Below are positions 8,957 to 20,685 of a stretch of DNA of 64,000 nucleotides, piece by piece. Source of the stretch: Campylobacter sp. LR291e (GTDB taxonomy: Bacteria > Campylobacterota > Campylobacteria > Campylobacterales > Campylobacteraceae). The stretch lies in contig NZ_VJNV01000001.1 in NCBI RefSeq assembly GCF_008633915.1, positions 62,001 to 126,000 on the forward strand, in the 5' to 3' direction. Positions within the stretch are counted from its first letter, which is position 1. Every line of letters begins with the position of its first letter. Position numbers and translations under genes: made by a program. The notes under the pieces were generated by a model. The model did not search any database. It was given only the letters and a program-made list of their open reading frames with translations, and had not been told where the DNA came from.

Positions 8957-9774
8957 AACATATATTTTTAAGTTTAATAATCGCCATTTTCTGCCACGCT
9001 TATGATGATTTAAGCTTAATAAAGGGACAAGCCTTATTTTTAGAATTTGACAAAAAAGACTTAGTAAGCTTAAAGGCAGGGGATAAGAATTTACCATTTT
9101 TTGCACACCCTAGTAAGGAAGATAAGGTTGCGGCCTTATTTGGAATTTCTTATAAAAATCCTCCAACAAGCACAAAAATAACAGCTACTTACAAGGATAA
9201 AACTAGTAGCTTTAATATAAAAACCTTACAAGGTAATTATAAAAGTGAAAAATTGCAAGTTGAACCAAAAAAGATTAATCCTCCAAAAGAAGTACAAGAA
9301 AGAATAGCCAAGGAGTTAAAAGAGGCAAATGCTGTATATACAAGCTATACAAATAAGGCACTTTTTGATGGTAAATTTGAAAAACCCTTAAATAGTGTTA
9401 TTACAAGTGATTTTGGCAAGGCAAGGGTCTATAATAACATGCTTTCAGGCTATCATGGCGGGACTGATTTTAGAGCTCAAACTCCAACTCCTATAAAGGC
9501 AGCAAATTCAGGTGTTGTACGCATTGCAAAGGATAGATATTATGCTGGAGGTTCGGTTATAATTGACCATGGCTATGGAATTTACTCACAATATTATCAT
9601 CTCTCACAAATTGATGTTAAAGTGGGACAAGAAATAAAAAAAGGCGATATTATAGGACTTAGTGGGGCTACTGGTAGGGTTAGTGGGCCTCATTTGCATT
9701 TTGGAATTTTTGCAAATTCAAAGCAAGTTGACCCCCTTGATTTTATTGAAAAATTTAATTTGCTTTGGCAATGA
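8953..9774 (+). CDS. M23 family zinc metallopeptidase (peptidoglycan endopeptidase)
   Basis: Exported 273-residue peptidase with an N-terminal signal sequence (first 16 residues). A beta-rich N-terminal domain is followed by a LytM/M23 catalytic domain. Zinc ligands are His168 and Asp172 (HGGTD) and His249 in HLHFG; His216 and His247 are the likely catalytic histidines. All are intact, so it should cut peptidoglycan cross-links. Such enzymes set helical shape in Campylobacter and Helicobacter. The ATG overlaps glyS (ATGA), and its own stop overlaps the next start the same way. Confidence 0.88.
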   Translation: MKHIFLSLIIAIFCHAYDDLSLIKGQALFLEFDKKDLVSLKAGDKNLPFFAHPSKEDKVAALFGISYKNPPTSTKITATYKDKTSSFNIKTLQGNYKSEKLQVEPKKINPPKEVQERIAKELKEANAVYTSYTNKALFDGKFEKPLNSVITSDFGKARVYNNMLSGYHGGTDFRAQTPTPIKAANSGVVRIAKDRYYAGGSVIIDHGYGIYSQYYHLSQIDVKVGQEIKKGDIIGLSGATGRVSGPHLHFGIFANSKQVDPLDFIEKFNLLWQ

Positions 9775-10703
9775 AATTTAGTCAATTTTTCAATACTTGG
9801 TTACATGAACTTTATTATAAACAGGGCGTAAAAATCGGCAAGGATGGCGATTTTTACACAAGCGTAAGCGTAGGTTCTTTATTTGGGACACTTATAGCAA
9901 AACATTTTTTAAGCTTAATTGATAATAAAATTTTAAAATTTCCTTGTGAAGTTATAGAAATAGGGGCAAATGAGGGCTTTTTAAGCAAGGATTTTTTAAC
10001 TGCTTTATTAATGTTTAGACCTAGTATTTTTAAGGATATAAGCTTTTTTATAATAGAACCTCACGAAAATTTGCGTTTAATGCAAAGAAAAACCCTTGAA
10101 GGAGTTGAGTTTTTGCATAAAAACAGTCTTAAAAAATGTAGCTTTGATAATGCCTTTATTTTTTGCAACGAGTTATTTGACAGCTTTACACTAGAATTAA
10201 TAGATAATGATAAAATGGGATTTATAGATGATTTTAAAATATATTTTGATGATATAGATAAAGAACTTTTAAAAGAATGCAAAAAAATAAATTTAAAAAA
10301 GGGCGAATTTAGCACTGCTTTGCTAGGTTTTTTTGAAGATTTAAATTTAGCCTTTAAAAAATTTATTTTTGCTAGTTTTGATTATGGTAAAAAAAATATT
10401 AATGATTTTTCTTTAAGAATTTTTAAAAAACATGAACTTATTAATCCCTTTGAATGCGATTTAAAAGAGTTTTTTGGAAAAAGTGATTTAACCTATAATG
10501 TAAATTTCAATCATATTTTTTATCTTTTAAAAAGATATAATTTTAAGCTTTTGGCCTTTGAAAAACAAAATGTAGCCCTTTTAAATTTTGGCTTTGAAGA
10601 ACTTTTAAAAAGGTATTTTAAAGAAGAGTGGTTAAACCAAGCAAAATACCTTTTTTTTAATTTCGATGAAAAATTTCATTTCTTAGAATTTCAAAAAATT
10701 TAA
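9771..10703 (+). CDS. SAM-dependent methyltransferase of the MidA/NDUFAF7 (DUF185) family
   Basis: A 310-residue Rossmann methyltransferase. I start at ATG 9771, which overlaps the M23 stop as ATGA; the frame also allows TTG at 9765. Family features are the N-terminal GDFYTSVSVGSLFGTLIA segment, the SAM-binding VIEIGANEGFL, and FIIEPHENLR. In mitochondria NDUFAF7 methylates an arginine of a complex I subunit. A respiratory target in Campylobacter is only a guess. It converges with the small gene at 10700, and the two stop codons overlap in a single TTAA. Confidence 0.8.
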   Translation: MKFSQFFNTWLHELYYKQGVKIGKDGDFYTSVSVGSLFGTLIAKHFLSLIDNKILKFPCEVIEIGANEGFLSKDFLTALLMFRPSIFKDISFFIIEPHENLRLMQRKTLEGVEFLHKNSLKKCSFDNAFIFCNELFDSFTLELIDNDKMGFIDDFKIYFDDIDKELLKECKKINLKKGEFSTALLGFFEDLNLAFKKFIFASFDYGKKNINDFSLRIFKKHELINPFECDLKEFFGKSDLTYNVNFNHIFYLLKRYNFKLLAFEKQNVALLNFGFEELLKRYFKEEWLNQAKYLFFNFDEKFHFLEFQKI

Positions 10704-10984
10704 TCTATCGTAGGAGGTGGCAAAAAGTCGTATTCTTCTCTTTTTAATAAAGGAAATCTTTTAAACATACGAGAACAATACAAATTTAGCTTATTCTCAT
10801 CATAATCCTTAAATCTAGGGTCAAATTCTTGTATAGCTTGCAACATAACATTTCTAGGAATTCCTCTTTTCATGCAACATGCTAGATAGTTTCTATATTC
10901 AGCAATAGGGCTTTTATCGGGTCTGCTTTTCCTACCCATCTTGCCTACATAAATAACTTTATATTTTCTTTGTAATTTTTTCAT
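10700..10984 (-). CDS. Unknown small basic protein, 94 residues
   Basis: I do not recognise this protein. It is basic and soluble with no signal peptide. It has an N-terminal Lys/Arg-rich stretch (YVGKMGRKSRPDK), a Cys-Cys pair (LACCMKRGIPRN) and a C-terminal FLPPPTID. The basic start could contact nucleic acid, but nothing specific supports that. AAGGAGAATAT precedes its ATG, which supports expression. It stands alone between the convergent methyltransferase and leuD, 57 bp downstream of leuD on the same strand. Confidence 0.65.
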   Translation of the reverse strand: MKKLQRKYKVIYVGKMGRKSRPDKSPIAEYRNYLACCMKRGIPRNVMLQAIQEFDPRFKDYDENKLNLYCSRMFKRFPLLKREEYDFLPPPTID

Positions 10985-11041
10985 ATATTCTCCTTATAAA
11001 ATTTAAGAGATATTATAACCTAAATTTTCTTAAAAAACAAA

Positions 11042-11644
11042 TTATACTAAGTAAACTGATGAATTATTTTCATAAGCTTTTATTTTTTCTTTATATTGCA
11101 AGGTTAAATCAATGGTATCAAGCCCTTCTAAAAGGCATTTTTGATGAAATTCATCTATTTCAAAATTAAATTCCTTACCAAAGGCAAATACTTTTTTATC
11201 TATTAATGAAATTTCTATATTTTTATCATCGCTATTTTCTAGGCTTTCAATTAAAAAATCCACCTCTTTTTCTGTTAAAACAACGGCTAAAAGCCCGTTT
11301 CCTAGTGCGTTATTTTTAAAAATATCACCAAATCTTGGGGCAATTATAGCCCTGATTCCAAAGTCCATTAATGCCCAAGGTGCGTGTTCTCTTGATGAGC
11401 CATTGCCAAAATTATCCTTTGCAACTATGATAGAAGCACCCTTATAAGCTTCTTGATTTAGTTTAAATTCAGGGTTTAAAACGCTTTCTTTATCATCCAA
11501 ATAACGCAAATCATGAAACAAATGCTTTCCAAAGCCTATTTTTGAAACAGAAAGCAAAAATTGCTTAGGGATAATCTGGTCAGTATCTATATTTGCGAAA
11601 TTCAAAGGACAGGCTATTCCTTTATGAGTTATAAATTTTTGCAT
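11042..11644 (-). CDS. leuD: 3-isopropylmalate dehydratase small subunit
   Basis: Swivel-domain subunit of isopropylmalate isomerase, 200 residues, close to the proteobacterial norm. Signatures include NIDTDQIIPKQFL and the active-site loop GNGSSREHAPWAL. With LeuC it interconverts 2- and 3-isopropylmalate in leucine synthesis. Last gene of leuABCD, 8 bp after leuC. Confidence 0.95.
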   Translation of the reverse strand: MQKFITHKGIACPLNFANIDTDQIIPKQFLLSVSKIGFGKHLFHDLRYLDDKESVLNPEFKLNQEAYKGASIIVAKDNFGNGSSREHAPWALMDFGIRAIIAPRFGDIFKNNALGNGLLAVVLTEKEVDFLIESLENSDDKNIEISLIDKKVFAFGKEFNFEIDEFHQKCLLEGLDTIDLTLQYKEKIKAYENNSSVYLV

Positions 11645-11652
11645 ATTCTCTC

Positions 11653-13053
11653 CTATAAATAAGTTCTAACATCACAAATTGCACCCTCAATAGCACAAGC
11701 TGTAGCACTTGCTGGTGACATTAAATGAGTTATTGAATCCTTGCCCTGTCTTCCTACGAAATTTCTATTTGAAGTAGAGGCTACTCTTTGTCCAGGAAGT
11801 GCCTTATCATCATTCATAGCAAGGCACATTGAACAGCCGGGCAATCTCCATTCAAAACCTGCTTGAATGAAAATTTTATCAAGCCCTTCTTCTTCTGCCT
11901 TATTCTTAACCCACATAGAACCAGGCACAGCTAAAGCCTTTACATTTGGACTAATTTTTCTTCCCTTTAAAACACTAGCAGCAGCCCTAAAATCTTCAAT
12001 CCTACCATTTGTACAAGAACCTATAAAAACAACATCTATCTTTTCACCTAAAAGACTTTGATTTTCTTTAAGCTTAGTATATTTAAGGGCATCTGTTAGG
12101 CTTTTTTTATCTACTTCATTTGTAAAATCATTTACACAAGGTACTTTTTCATCTATGCCTATAACTTGTCCTGGATTTGTACCATAAGTAATTTGAGGGC
12201 TAATCTTTGAAGAATCAATTTCTACAATCTTATCAAATTTGGCGTCCTCATCGCTTTTTAAATTTTGCCAATTTTTTATACACTTATCAAAGTCAAGGTC
12301 TTTCGGGGCAAAAACACGGCCCTTAATGTATTCAAAGGTAATATTATCAGGTGCTATCATGGCAGCTTTAGCCCCAAGTTCTATAGCCATATTTGAAAGG
12401 GTCATTCTCCCTTCCATGCTTAAATTTTCAATACTTTCACCACAAAATTCCACACAATATCCAGTTCCTCCAGCAGTACCTAAAACGCCTATTATATAAA
12501 GTATTAAATCCTTTGCATAAACGCCCTTTGCTAAATGGTTAAAGCAGTGAATTTTCATAGTTTTAAGTCTTGCTTGTTTAAGCGTTTGTGTAGCCATTAC
12601 ATGTTCAACTTCTGATGTGCCTATCCCAAAGGCAAGTGCTCCAAATGCCCCGTGCGTAGCAGTGTGAGAATCCCCACACACAAGAGTAGTACCTGGCAAG
12701 GTAAAGCCAAGTTGAGGTCCTATGATATGAACTATGCCTTGATTTTTATCTCCCATTCCAAAGAGTTTAACGCCAAAATCCTTTGTATTTTGCATTAAAG
12801 TAGTGATTTGTTCTTTTGCCATAGGCGAACAGGCGTTTAAATCAGAACTTTGTGTTGATACATCATGGTCTATTGTAGCTATTGTTAAATCAGGCCTTGC
12901 CATTTGTCTTTTAGCTAGTTTTAGTCCTGAAAAGGCTTGTGGACTAGTTACTTCGTGTACTAAATGTCTATCTATGTATAGGGTTGGAATTTCATTTGGT
13001 GCTTGAAAGACAATATGGCTTTCATATACCTTTTCATAAAGTGTTTTACCCAT
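11653..13053 (-). CDS. leuC: 3-isopropylmalate dehydratase large subunit
   Basis: Catalytic [4Fe-4S] subunit of isopropylmalate isomerase, 466 residues (aconitase superfamily). The cluster ligands are visible: Cys in FIGSCTNGR and the pair in GCSMC. HDVSTQ and [10 protein letters not shown] substrate loops are present. It sits between leuB (3 bp gap) and leuD (8 bp gap) in the leucine operon. Confidence 0.96.
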   Translation of the reverse strand: MGKTLYEKVYESHIVFQAPNEIPTLYIDRHLVHEVTSPQAFSGLKLAKRQMARPDLTIATIDHDVSTQSSDLNACSPMAKEQITTLMQNTKDFGVKLFGMGDKNQGIVHIIGPQLGFTLPGTTLVCGDSHTATHGAFGALAFGIGTSEVEHVMATQTLKQARLKTMKIHCFNHLAKGVYAKDLILYIIGVLGTAGGTGYCVEFCGESIENLSMEGRMTLSNMAIELGAKAAMIAPDNITFEYIKGRVFAPKDLDFDKCIKNWQNLKSDEDAKFDKIVEIDSSKISPQITYGTNPGQVIGIDEKVPCVNDFTNEVDKKSLTDALKYTKLKENQSLLGEKIDVVFIGSCTNGRIEDFRAAASVLKGRKISPNVKALAVPGSMWVKNKAEEEGLDKIFIQAGFEWRLPGCSMCLAMNDDKALPGQRVASTSNRNFVGRQGKDSITHLMSPASATACAIEGAICDVRTYL

Positions 13054-13056
13054 TTT

Positions 13057-15680
<2,624 letters not shown>

Positions 15681-15712
15681 TTTTTGCTCCTTGTTTTAAA
15701 TTTAGAATGTTG

Positions 15713-15718
15713 ATTATA
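15713..15718 (-). promoter_or_regulatory. leuA promoter -10 box
   Basis: TATAAT on the minus strand in the context AATAGTATAATCAAC, preceded by T- and A-rich sequence in place of a -35 box, as is usual in Campylobacter. The predicted leader is only about 25 nt. Confidence 0.55.
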
Positions 15719-15828
15719 CTATTTTTTGGTTTAAACTTAGTTTTTTTGTAACATTTTAATTTTTAAAAATTTGTTTATAAAAGGGGGTTTAATATTTTTA
15801 TGCTAAAATGGCATTTTTTGCATTTTGC

Positions 15829-15844
15829 AAAAAAAAAAAAAAAA
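15829..15844 (+). repeat. A16 homopolymeric tract before the PIN-like gene
   Basis: Sixteen consecutive A residues lie between a plausible -10 (TATGCTAAAAT, ending at 15809) and the chosen start codon at 15859. Tracts of this length slip during replication. It would vary the 5' leader, or the reading frame if an upstream start such as ATG 15808 is used. Confidence 0.8.
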
Positions 15845-15858
15845 CAAAAGAAATAGCA

Positions 15859-16755
15859 ATGAGGGCTTATTTTATAAATGCAGAAAATATAAGTTTAAAT
15901 CTTTTTTTAGAAAAGCATAATTTTGATGAAGAAGATAAAAATAGCAAATTTCATATCTTTGCTTGTTCAAGGACCTCTTTAAATTTTAAGAGTTTGTATA
16001 TTTTAAACAAATATAAATTTAAGGTTTATACCTTTGATAATCACAATGAAAATTACGCTGATAAGCAAATTCTAACAACCCTAGGTTTCGTTGTTTCAAA
16101 GAAAAAATATAAAGAATTTATCATAGTTAGCGATGATAAGATTTTTAATAATTTAGAATATATGATTAAAAATTATGGAAAAAATATTAGTTATATTAGG
16201 AAAAAGGACTTAATAGAAAGGAATTTGCCGACCACTTCAACTTCTACAACTTCACAGACTCAGTCGGTTTCAAATTTGGTTAGTGGTAAGATAAATATTA
16301 GTGATGATAAACTTAGCATTGAAAAATTTTGTAAAAAATATAAAGATGAAATTTTAAATATTAGAAATAACTCAAATAATCTTAATAATCTTCATTTAAA
16401 TTTAACAAAGCATTTTGGACAAGATAAAGTAATAAAATTGTATAGATATATTAATCACAATCTAAAAGATGAGTTAAAACTTAGCAAATTAAAAAATAAA
16501 AAAGAAGTTAAACAAGCTGTAAAAAAGGATACTAAAAATCTTACAATAAAAGATGAAATGTTACAAAAACAAGATGAAATTCAAAAAATGTTTGAAAATT
16601 ATAACAAACAAATTTTATTACTTGAATACAATACAAGTACTAGGTGTGATTTTCATAATGCTTTGCGTGAAACTTTTGGCAATGAAGAAGATTTAATTTA
16701 TCAATACATAAAACACATTTTAAAATACAATGTTGGAAAGTTAAAAAACAAATAG
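15859..16755 (+). CDS. PIN/NYN-like domain protein with two C-terminal helical repeats
   Basis: A 298-residue protein of unknown function, started at ATG 15859 where the conserved fold begins (MRAYFINAENIS). The frame is open back to 15808, but that ATG overlaps the likely -10. Residues 1-125 look like a PIN/NYN nuclease: a strand with INAEN (usually IDxEN), ADKQILTTLG, and IIVSDDKIF, giving some but not all of the expected acidic residues. A Ser/Thr-rich linker (TTSTSTTSQTQSVSN) follows, then two related helical segments of about 40 residues (HLNLTKHFG...YRYI and HNALRETFG...YQYI). It could be an RNA-targeting protein; activity is uncertain because the first Asp is Asn. Confidence 0.6.
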   Translation: MRAYFINAENISLNLFLEKHNFDEEDKNSKFHIFACSRTSLNFKSLYILNKYKFKVYTFDNHNENYADKQILTTLGFVVSKKKYKEFIIVSDDKIFNNLEYMIKNYGKNISYIRKKDLIERNLPTTSTSTTSQTQSVSNLVSGKINISDDKLSIEKFCKKYKDEILNIRNNSNNLNNLHLNLTKHFGQDKVIKLYRYINHNLKDELKLSKLKNKKEVKQAVKKDTKNLTIKDEMLQKQDEIQKMFENYNKQILLLEYNTSTRCDFHNALRETFGNEEDLIYQYIKHILKYNVGKLKNK

Positions 16756-17207
16756 TGAGTGAGCTTTTAAATACCCTTTCTTATCCTACTCTTTTTTTAG
16801 TGTGCCTTCTCTCAAGTACGCTTTTGCCCTTAGCTAGTGAGCTTTTTGTACTTAGTTTTTTAAATTTTGATTTTAATCCCTTTTTGGTGCTTTTCACATC
16901 CACACTAGCTAATAGCCTAGGTTCAATCACTACTTATTTACTAGCTTTTCTTGGCAAAAAAGAAATTTTAGAAAGGTATTTTAAAAATTCCTTAAAAAAG
17001 ATTAGCAAGGTAGATAAAAATTTTAATCATTTTGGTGCTTTTTATGCCTTTTTTAGCTTTTTACCATTATTTGGAGATATTTTTGTACTAGGGCTTGGCT
17101 TTGCTAAATATTCATTGTTAAAAACTTGTATTTTTATAGGTCTTGGAAAATTTGTTCGTTATTTTTGTCTTTTTTTATTATATTTTTACGAAATCATAAA
17201 GTTTTAA
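16755..17207 (+). CDS. Small membrane protein of the YqaA/DedA (SNARE-associated) type
   Basis: A 150-residue inner-membrane protein with about four hydrophobic spans. It starts at GTG 16755, overlapping the upstream stop by one base. The re-entrant pattern (LPLASELFVL, then ANSLGSITTYLLAFLGKK) and the later FLPLFGDIFVLGLGFAK resemble YqaA-type proteins of the DedA/VTT superfamily, several of which act as lipid scramblases or carriers. Substrate unknown. Confidence 0.7.
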   Translation: MSELLNTLSYPTLFLVCLLSSTLLPLASELFVLSFLNFDFNPFLVLFTSTLANSLGSITTYLLAFLGKKEILERYFKNSLKKISKVDKNFNHFGAFYAFFSFLPLFGDIFVLGLGFAKYSLLKTCIFIGLGKFVRYFCLFLLYFYEIIKF

Positions 17208-17253
17208 TCAAATTTTAGGCAAAATTGACACTAAATTTAATTGAAAGAGTGCC

Positions 17254-19893
17254 ATGAAAACACTAACTTTAATTGACAGCTTTGGCTTTTTTTTTCGTTT
17301 ATTTTATGCTCTTAAAGGACTTAGTACCTCAAAGGGCGAGCCAAGTTCGATGATAACAGGTTTTAGTAATTTTATTTATAGCTTAGAAAAAGAATATAAA
17401 AGCGATTTTTTAATCTTTGCACTTGATAGCAAGGGACCTACTTTAAGAAGTGAGTTATTTGATTGTTACAAGGGCAATAGAACCCCACCTCCACCAGAAT
17501 TAAAGGCCCAGCTTCCAATTTGTATACAAATGATTGAAAGAATGGGTTTTGCAAGTTATTCAAGGGAAAAATACGAAGCTGATGATATAATCGCTTCTAT
17601 TGTGAAATTTTGCGAGGATAAGGATATATTTGTTCGCATTGTAAGCACTGATAAGGACCTTTATCAACTTATAAAAGATGGCAAGGTAAGCATTTATAGC
17701 CCTATTTCAAAAAGAGAGTATAACGAGACAGCTTGTTATGAAAAATTTGGGGTTAAGCCTAGTCAGATTATTGATTTTTTAGCACTTTGTGGAGATAGTG
17801 CTGATAATATTCCAGGGGTTAAGGGTATAGGAGAAAAGGGGGCTAAAAAATTACTTGATGATTTTGATAATTTAGAAAATATTTATGAAAATTTGCTCTT
17901 AATCAAAAATGAAAAAACCAAACAAAAGCTTTTAGAAAGCAAAGAATCAGCCTTTTTAAGCAAAAAACTTGCAACACTTTATGATAATGTAAATTTAGAA
18001 AATATACTTGAAAATGCAAATTTTCCAGATACAGAACCACTCTTAAAGATACTTGACATACTAGAAAAATATGAACTTAATAATCTTATTAAAAAGCTAG
18101 ATAACAAGGAAAAAACAAAGCAAAATTTAAGTTTTAGCCCTATTTTAATGAATGATGAGAACGAGTTAATAAAAATTTTACAAGATTTAAACGAAGATAG
18201 CATAATAGCCTTTGATACTGAAACTACAGGACTTGATGCAAGAAGTGCTAAAATAGTTGGTTTTAGTTTTTGTTTTAACGAAGAAAGGGCCTTTTATGTT
18301 CCTATAAATCACAGATACTTAGGCGTTAAAAAGCAAATTAGTTTTGAAGTAGCAAAACAAGCAATAGAACTTATCTTTAAGCATTTTGTAATAGGGCATA
18401 ATCTTAAATTTGATTTTAAGATAATCAAGGAAAATTTTAATATAAACTATCCATTAAAATACGCTGATACGATGATTTTAGCCTGGCTTGAAAATTCAAG
18501 TTTGCGTTGTGGCATGGATGAGTTAGCAAAAAGGCTTTTTGATTATGAGACCTTAAAATTTGAAGATTTAGTAAAAAATGGTGAAACTTTTGCAAATGTA
18601 AGCCTTGAAAAAGCTTGTGAGTATGCAAGTGAGGATGCCTTTATAACCTTGAAATTTTATCTTTATTTTATGAAAAAACTTGACAAAAATTTATTAAAAA
18701 TTGCACAAGATTATGAATTTGACTTTATAAAAGTACTGATTATGATGCAAGATAACGGAATAAAACTTGATATAAATGCACTTTCTTTATTAATGAGTAA
18801 ATTTGAAACACAGATTAAAATTTTGAGTGAAGAAATTTATAATTTGTCAGGTGAAAGATTTAATATAAATTCTCCTAAGCAAATAGGTGAAATTTTATTT
18901 GAAAAATTAAATTTAAGCGATAGCAAGGCTAAAACAAAAACAGGTTATAAAACAGATGAAGCCGTGTTAAGTAGGCTTTTAGGTAAGCATGAAATAGTTG
19001 GTAAAATTTTAGCTTATAGGGAGTTAGCAAAGCTAGTAGGAACTTATTGTGAGCCCTTGTTAAAACTTGCAAAAGAAAATGAAAAATCAAGAATTTATTC
19101 AAGCTTTTTACAAACAGGAACGGTTACTGGTCGCCTTGCATCAAAGGACCCAAATTTACAAAATATCCCAGCTCATGGTCAATATGCAAAGGATTATAAA
19201 TCATGTTTTATAGCAGAGGATGGCTATAGTTTTATAAGCCTTGATTATTCTCAAATAGAATTAAGAATGTTGGCACATTTTAGTCAAGATGAAAAGCTTT
19301 TAAGAGCCTTTGAAAACGATGAGGATATCCATGCAAGAACGGCGATTATGATTTTTGGTTATAGCGATTTTCACACTAGAAGCGTGGCAAAAAGTATAAA
19401 TTTTGGCTTAATTTATGGCATGGGCTATAAAAGACTTAGTGAAAGTTTAAAGATTGATGCAGGTCTTGCAAAAGAATATATAGAAAAATATTTTGCAAAT
19501 TTTACTAGCATTAAGGGCTTTTTTGAAGAGATTAAGAAAAAAACAAAAAGCGAGGGCTATATTAGCACACTACTTGGACGCAGACGTTATTTTGATTTTT
19601 CAAATGCAAATTCAATGCAAGTTGCTATGTTTGAAAGAGAAAGTATAAACTCAATCTTGCAAGGCAGTGCAGCAGATATTATAAAACTTGCAATGCTTGA
19701 ATTTTATAAGTATTTAGACAATGATACAAGGCTTATTTTGCAAATTCACGATGAATTAATTTTTGAAGTAAAAGATGAATTATGTGAAAATTTTGTAAAA
19801 AAAGCTAGAAATATTATGGAAAATATAGTAAAATTAAAGCTAAAATTAAAAACTTCCTCAAGTGTTGCTAAAAATTGGGGCATATTAAAGTAA
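17254..19893 (+). CDS. polA: DNA polymerase I
   Basis: 879 residues with all three domains. The N-terminal 5'-3' flap nuclease spans about 1-280 (DGKVSIYSPISKREY, GDSADNIPGVKGIGEKGA). The 3'-5' proofreading exonuclease starts near residue 318 and its acidic motifs are intact (FDTETTGLDA, NLKFDFK, YASEDAF). The polymerase domain has motif A DYSQIELRM near 663, the O-helix RSVAKSINFGLIYG and motif C QIHDEL near 832. It fills gaps in repair and removes RNA primers. It is followed after 13 bp by motA; the polA-motA-motB order is also seen in C. jejuni. Confidence 0.97.
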   Translation: MKTLTLIDSFGFFFRLFYALKGLSTSKGEPSSMITGFSNFIYSLEKEYKSDFLIFALDSKGPTLRSELFDCYKGNRTPPPPELKAQLPICIQMIERMGFASYSREKYEADDIIASIVKFCEDKDIFVRIVSTDKDLYQLIKDGKVSIYSPISKREYNETACYEKFGVKPSQIIDFLALCGDSADNIPGVKGIGEKGAKKLLDDFDNLENIYENLLLIKNEKTKQKLLESKESAFLSKKLATLYDNVNLENILENANFPDTEPLLKILDILEKYELNNLIKKLDNKEKTKQNLSFSPILMNDENELIKILQDLNEDSIIAFDTETTGLDARSAKIVGFSFCFNEERAFYVPINHRYLGVKKQISFEVAKQAIELIFKHFVIGHNLKFDFKIIKENFNINYPLKYADTMILAWLENSSLRCGMDELAKRLFDYETLKFEDLVKNGETFANVSLEKACEYASEDAFITLKFYLYFMKKLDKNLLKIAQDYEFDFIKVLIMMQDNGIKLDINALSLLMSKFETQIKILSEEIYNLSGERFNINSPKQIGEILFEKLNLSDSKAKTKTGYKTDEAVLSRLLGKHEIVGKILAYRELAKLVGTYCEPLLKLAKENEKSRIYSSFLQTGTVTGRLASKDPNLQNIPAHGQYAKDYKSCFIAEDGYSFISLDYSQIELRMLAHFSQDEKLLRAFENDEDIHARTAIMIFGYSDFHTRSVAKSINFGLIYGMGYKRLSESLKIDAGLAKEYIEKYFANFTSIKGFFEEIKKKTKSEGYISTLLGRRRYFDFSNANSMQVAMFERESINSILQGSAADIIKLAMLEFYKYLDNDTRLILQIHDELIFEVKDELCENFVKKARNIMENIVKLKLKLKTSSSVAKNWGILK

Positions 19894-19906
19894 GGAGTGT
19901 GGTCAT

Positions 19907-20683
19907 ATGGATATTTCAACTCTGCTAGGTGTTATTTTTTCTTTTACAAGTCTTTCTGTAGGAGACATATTAGAAGGTGGAAATCCTTTGCATCTTATAC
20001 ACATTTCATCGCTTATAATCGTGATTCCAACAGCTTGTTGTTGTGCGATAACTGCTACTCATAAAAAGATTGTAAAGGCGGCTTTTAAAGAATTAAAAAT
20101 AGTTTTTAAGGGTTCAAATGTAAATATCTCAGAAAGAATAGCCCAGCTTATAGAATATGCCATTATTGCAAGAAGGGACGGCTTACTAGCCCTTGAATCA
20201 AGGACAAATGAAATAGATAATGAATTTATGAAAAATGCTATGATGATGCTAGTTGATGGTAAGAGTTATGAAGAAATAAGAGATAGCATGGAAATACAAA
20301 CAGAAGAACTTGAAGAACATTATAAAGAATGTGCTGAATTTTGGACTAGATTTGGTGAAACTTGCCCTACTATTGGGCTTGTTGGGGCTGTTATGGGTTT
20401 GACACTTGCCTTGCAACTTTTGGATAATCCTCAAGCTATGGCTGCTGGTATTGCAGGTGCGTTTACAGCTACGGTTACTGGCATATTTGGTGCTTATGCC
20501 TTGTTTGCTCCTTGGGGTTCAAAATTAAAGGCTAATGGCATGGATTATGTAAAAGAACAAATAGTTATAACAGAAGCTGTTAAAGGTATAGCAGAAGGTG
20601 CTAATCCTAGGGATTTAGAAGCAAAGCTTTTTAATTTTCTAGGACATGATGATAAGAGAATTTCACAATTTGATAAGGGTTAA
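19907..20683 (+). CDS. motA: Flagellar motor stator protein MotA
   Basis: Proton-channel stator subunit, 258 residues, with four membrane spans. The cytoplasmic torque loop carries the conserved charges (ARRDGLLALE), and the third and fourth spans (TIGLVGAVMGLTLAL; AFTATVTGIFGAYALFAPWG) contain the conserved prolines region. Works with MotB 2 bp downstream. GGAGTGTGGTCAT precedes the ATG. Confidence 0.95.
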   Translation: MDISTLLGVIFSFTSLSVGDILEGGNPLHLIHISSLIIVIPTACCCAITATHKKIVKAAFKELKIVFKGSNVNISERIAQLIEYAIIARRDGLLALESRTNEIDNEFMKNAMMMLVDGKSYEEIRDSMEIQTEELEEHYKECAEFWTRFGETCPTIGLVGAVMGLTLALQLLDNPQAMAAGIAGAFTATVTGIFGAYALFAPWGSKLKANGMDYVKEQIVITEAVKGIAEGANPRDLEAKLFNFLGHDDKRISQFDKG

Positions 20684-20685
20684 AA

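Noticed and set aside
12239-13006. Plus-strand frames opposite leuC
   Set aside because: Shadow frames antisense to a highly conserved enzyme; no ribosome sites.
15690-15805. Leucine leader peptide or T-box before leuA
   Set aside because: The promoter is about 30 bp from the start codon, leaving no room for an attenuator; no Leu-codon run is seen.
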